DNA of 64,000 bases from Fulvimarina sp040239565. GTDB lineage: Bacteria; Pseudomonadota; Alphaproteobacteria; Rhizobiales; Rhizobiaceae. The translations under genes were made by a program, and so were the position numbers. Under the pieces are notes generated by a model that was given only the letters and a program-made list of their open reading frames with translations, ran no database searches and was not told the DNA's origin. Positions 62,948-64,000 of the stretch are shown here, in pieces (the stretch's first letter is position 1; every line of letters starts with the position of its first letter). Location: assembly GCF_040239565.1 (NCBI RefSeq), contig NZ_JBEHWS010000003.1:124001-188000 (forward strand), written 5' to 3'.

Positions 62948-63101
62948 AGTCCCTCTTCGGCACGATCTGCCTATCACCGCCAGTCATGCGATTTCTTCGC
63001 TTGCCGCAGGCGCGGCCAAAACCGTACAAAGACGCCAAACATCAGAGCGGGCCTTTTGTATAAAGGTCCGGACAAACGAAAGAGTTGGGTTCGACCTTCA
63101 G

Positions 63102-64000
63102 ATGACCTTCCAGTTCAGAACGATTGACGACGCGGACGTCACCGGAAAGCGCGTCCTCGTGCGCGTCGATTTCAATTTGCCGATGAAAGACGGGAAGGTC
63201 ACGGACGCAACGCGCATCGACCGCGCTCTGCCGACCATTGCGGAGCTTGCCGAGAAGGGCGCACGGGTCATCCTGCTCGCCCATTTCGGCCGTCCGAAAG
63301 GCGAGCCCAATCCCGCCATGTCATTGAAGCCGATCGCCGAAGTCCTGTCCGAGCGTCTCGGAAAGCCGGTCGGTTTCGCCGATGACTGTATCGGCCCCGT
63401 CGCCGCCGGGATCGTCGAAATGCTGAAGGACGGCGATGTCGTTCTTCTCGAAAACACCCGCTTCCATGCCGGCGAAGAGGCGAACGCGCCGGAATTTGCC
63501 GAAAGCCTCGCCTCCCTTGGCGATATCTACGTCAACGACGCGTTCTCCGCCGCCCACCGGGCCCACGGCTCCACGGAGGGCGTCGCCCACCACCTGCCCT
63601 CTTATGCCGGCCGTACCATGCAGGCGGAAATCGAGGCCCTTCAGGCCGGTCTGGAAGCCCCGGAAAAACCGGTCGTCGCGATCGTCGGCGGCTCAAAGGT
63701 TTCCACGAAGATCGACGTCCTCACAAATCTTCTCGATCGGGTGGACAGTCTCGTCATCGGCGGCGGCATGGCCAACACCTTCCTTGCGGCAAAAGGCGTC
63801 AATGTCGGCCAGTCGCTCTGCGAGCACGATCTTGCAGACACCGCGCGCTCCATCATGAAGCGCGCGGATGAAAAGGGCTGCGAGATCCTGCTCCCGACCG
63901 ATGTCGTCGTCGCCCGCCAGCTGCGCTCAGGCGGATCGACCGAGACCGTCCCTGTCGAGGAAACGCCCGAGGACATGATGATCCTCGACGCCGGTCCGGA
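63102..64000 (+). CDS. pgk: Phosphoglycerate kinase, 5' part (runs off the window)
   Basis: The first 299 residues of phosphoglycerate kinase are present from the ATG at 63102. Motifs: RVLVRVDFNLPMKDG near the start, the substrate segment AHFGRPKG, the DVVLLENTRFHAGEE loop, YVNDAFSAAHRAHGS, and the start of the nucleotide domain VAIVGGSKVSTKI. The C-terminal ATP-binding part lies beyond 64000. It converts 1,3-bisphosphoglycerate to 3-phosphoglycerate with ATP formation, and reverses in gluconeogenesis or the Calvin cycle. Confidence 0.96.
   Translation, partial: MTFQFRTIDDADVTGKRVLVRVDFNLPMKDGKVTDATRIDRALPTIAELAEKGARVILLAHFGRPKGEPNPAMSLKPIAEVLSERLGKPVGFADDCIGPVAAGIVEMLKDGDVVLLENTRFHAGEEANAPEFAESLASLGDIYVNDAFSAAHRAHGSTEGVAHHLPSYAGRTMQAEIEALQAGLEAPEKPVVAIVGGSKVSTKIDVLTNLLDRVDSLVIGGGMANTFLAAKGVNVGQSLCEHDLADTARSIMKRADEKGCEILLPTDVVVARQLRSGGSTETVPVEETPEDMMILDAGP

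Overview
The window is a 64 kb stretch of a GC-rich (about 60-63%, judged by eye) alphaproteobacterial chromosome. Several gene neighbourhoods point to Hyphomicrobiales (Rhizobiales): hisS-hisZ-hisG with a short-form HisG, DUF4164-zapA next to a transketolase followed by gap and pgk, an hsp20-DUF1150 pair, and rph-rdgB-hemW. A phosphoribulokinase gene implies Calvin-cycle capacity. Aurantimonadaceae-type marine relatives would fit, but the family is a guess. No rRNA, tRNA, CRISPR array, prophage or insertion sequence was recognised.

Layout. 0.2-2.8 kb: a copper-exporting P1B ATPase behind a CueR/HmrR-type promoter. 2.9-7.6 kb (minus strand): a carbon-cycle operon fbp-prk-tkt-rpe without RuBisCO in view, with a terminator-like hairpin before rpe. 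7.7-9.9 kb: divergent type-2 IPP isomerase and CrtE-like GGPP synthase. 10-12.6 kb: DUF952, pyrD and a LuxR-type regulator. 13-17 kb: a potFGHI-type polyamine ABC operon. 17.3-20.5 kb: GFA-family protein, acetyltransferase and a GumC/Wzc-type polysaccharide co-polymerase. 21-27.4 kb: a soluble twin-PAS chemoreceptor, an unusual symporter-like/hotdog thioesterase fusion, and a membrane PAS-GGDEF-EAL protein. 28-30.7 kb: an MFS carrier, an AT-rich patch and a PIN-domain toxin-antitoxin pair. 30.9-36.4 kb: exopolysaccharide genes (Tat-exported GH10 enzyme, flippase, three glycosyltransferase-type genes).

36.6-42 kb: a two-gene nucleotidyltransferase-like module, hisS-hisZ-hisG with an AT-rich mosaic block inside hisS, and a BrnTA module flanked by repeats. 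42-48.6 kb: LLM flavin oxidoreductase, rph-rdgB-hemW, a DUF6894 protein, rsmI-yraN, and hsp20-DUF1150 with a sigma-32-type promoter. 48.8-56 kb: msrB, a fasciclin-domain protein, arfB, pckA, a possible protease-inhibitor-like protein, an acetyltransferase-lipoprotein hydrolase pair, zapA and DUF4164. 56.8-64 kb: a second transketolase, a BrkB-type membrane protein, gap, a K+/H+ antiporter and the 5' part of pgk.

Themes. Central carbon enzymes sit at both ends: a CBB-type set at the left, and housekeeping glycolysis/pentose-phosphate genes plus PEP carboxykinase at the right. Between them lies an envelope-polysaccharide region broken up by signalling genes and small accessory modules. The least explained items are the transporter-thioesterase fusion, the DUF6036-like two-gene module, and the repeat-bounded toxin-antitoxin pairs.
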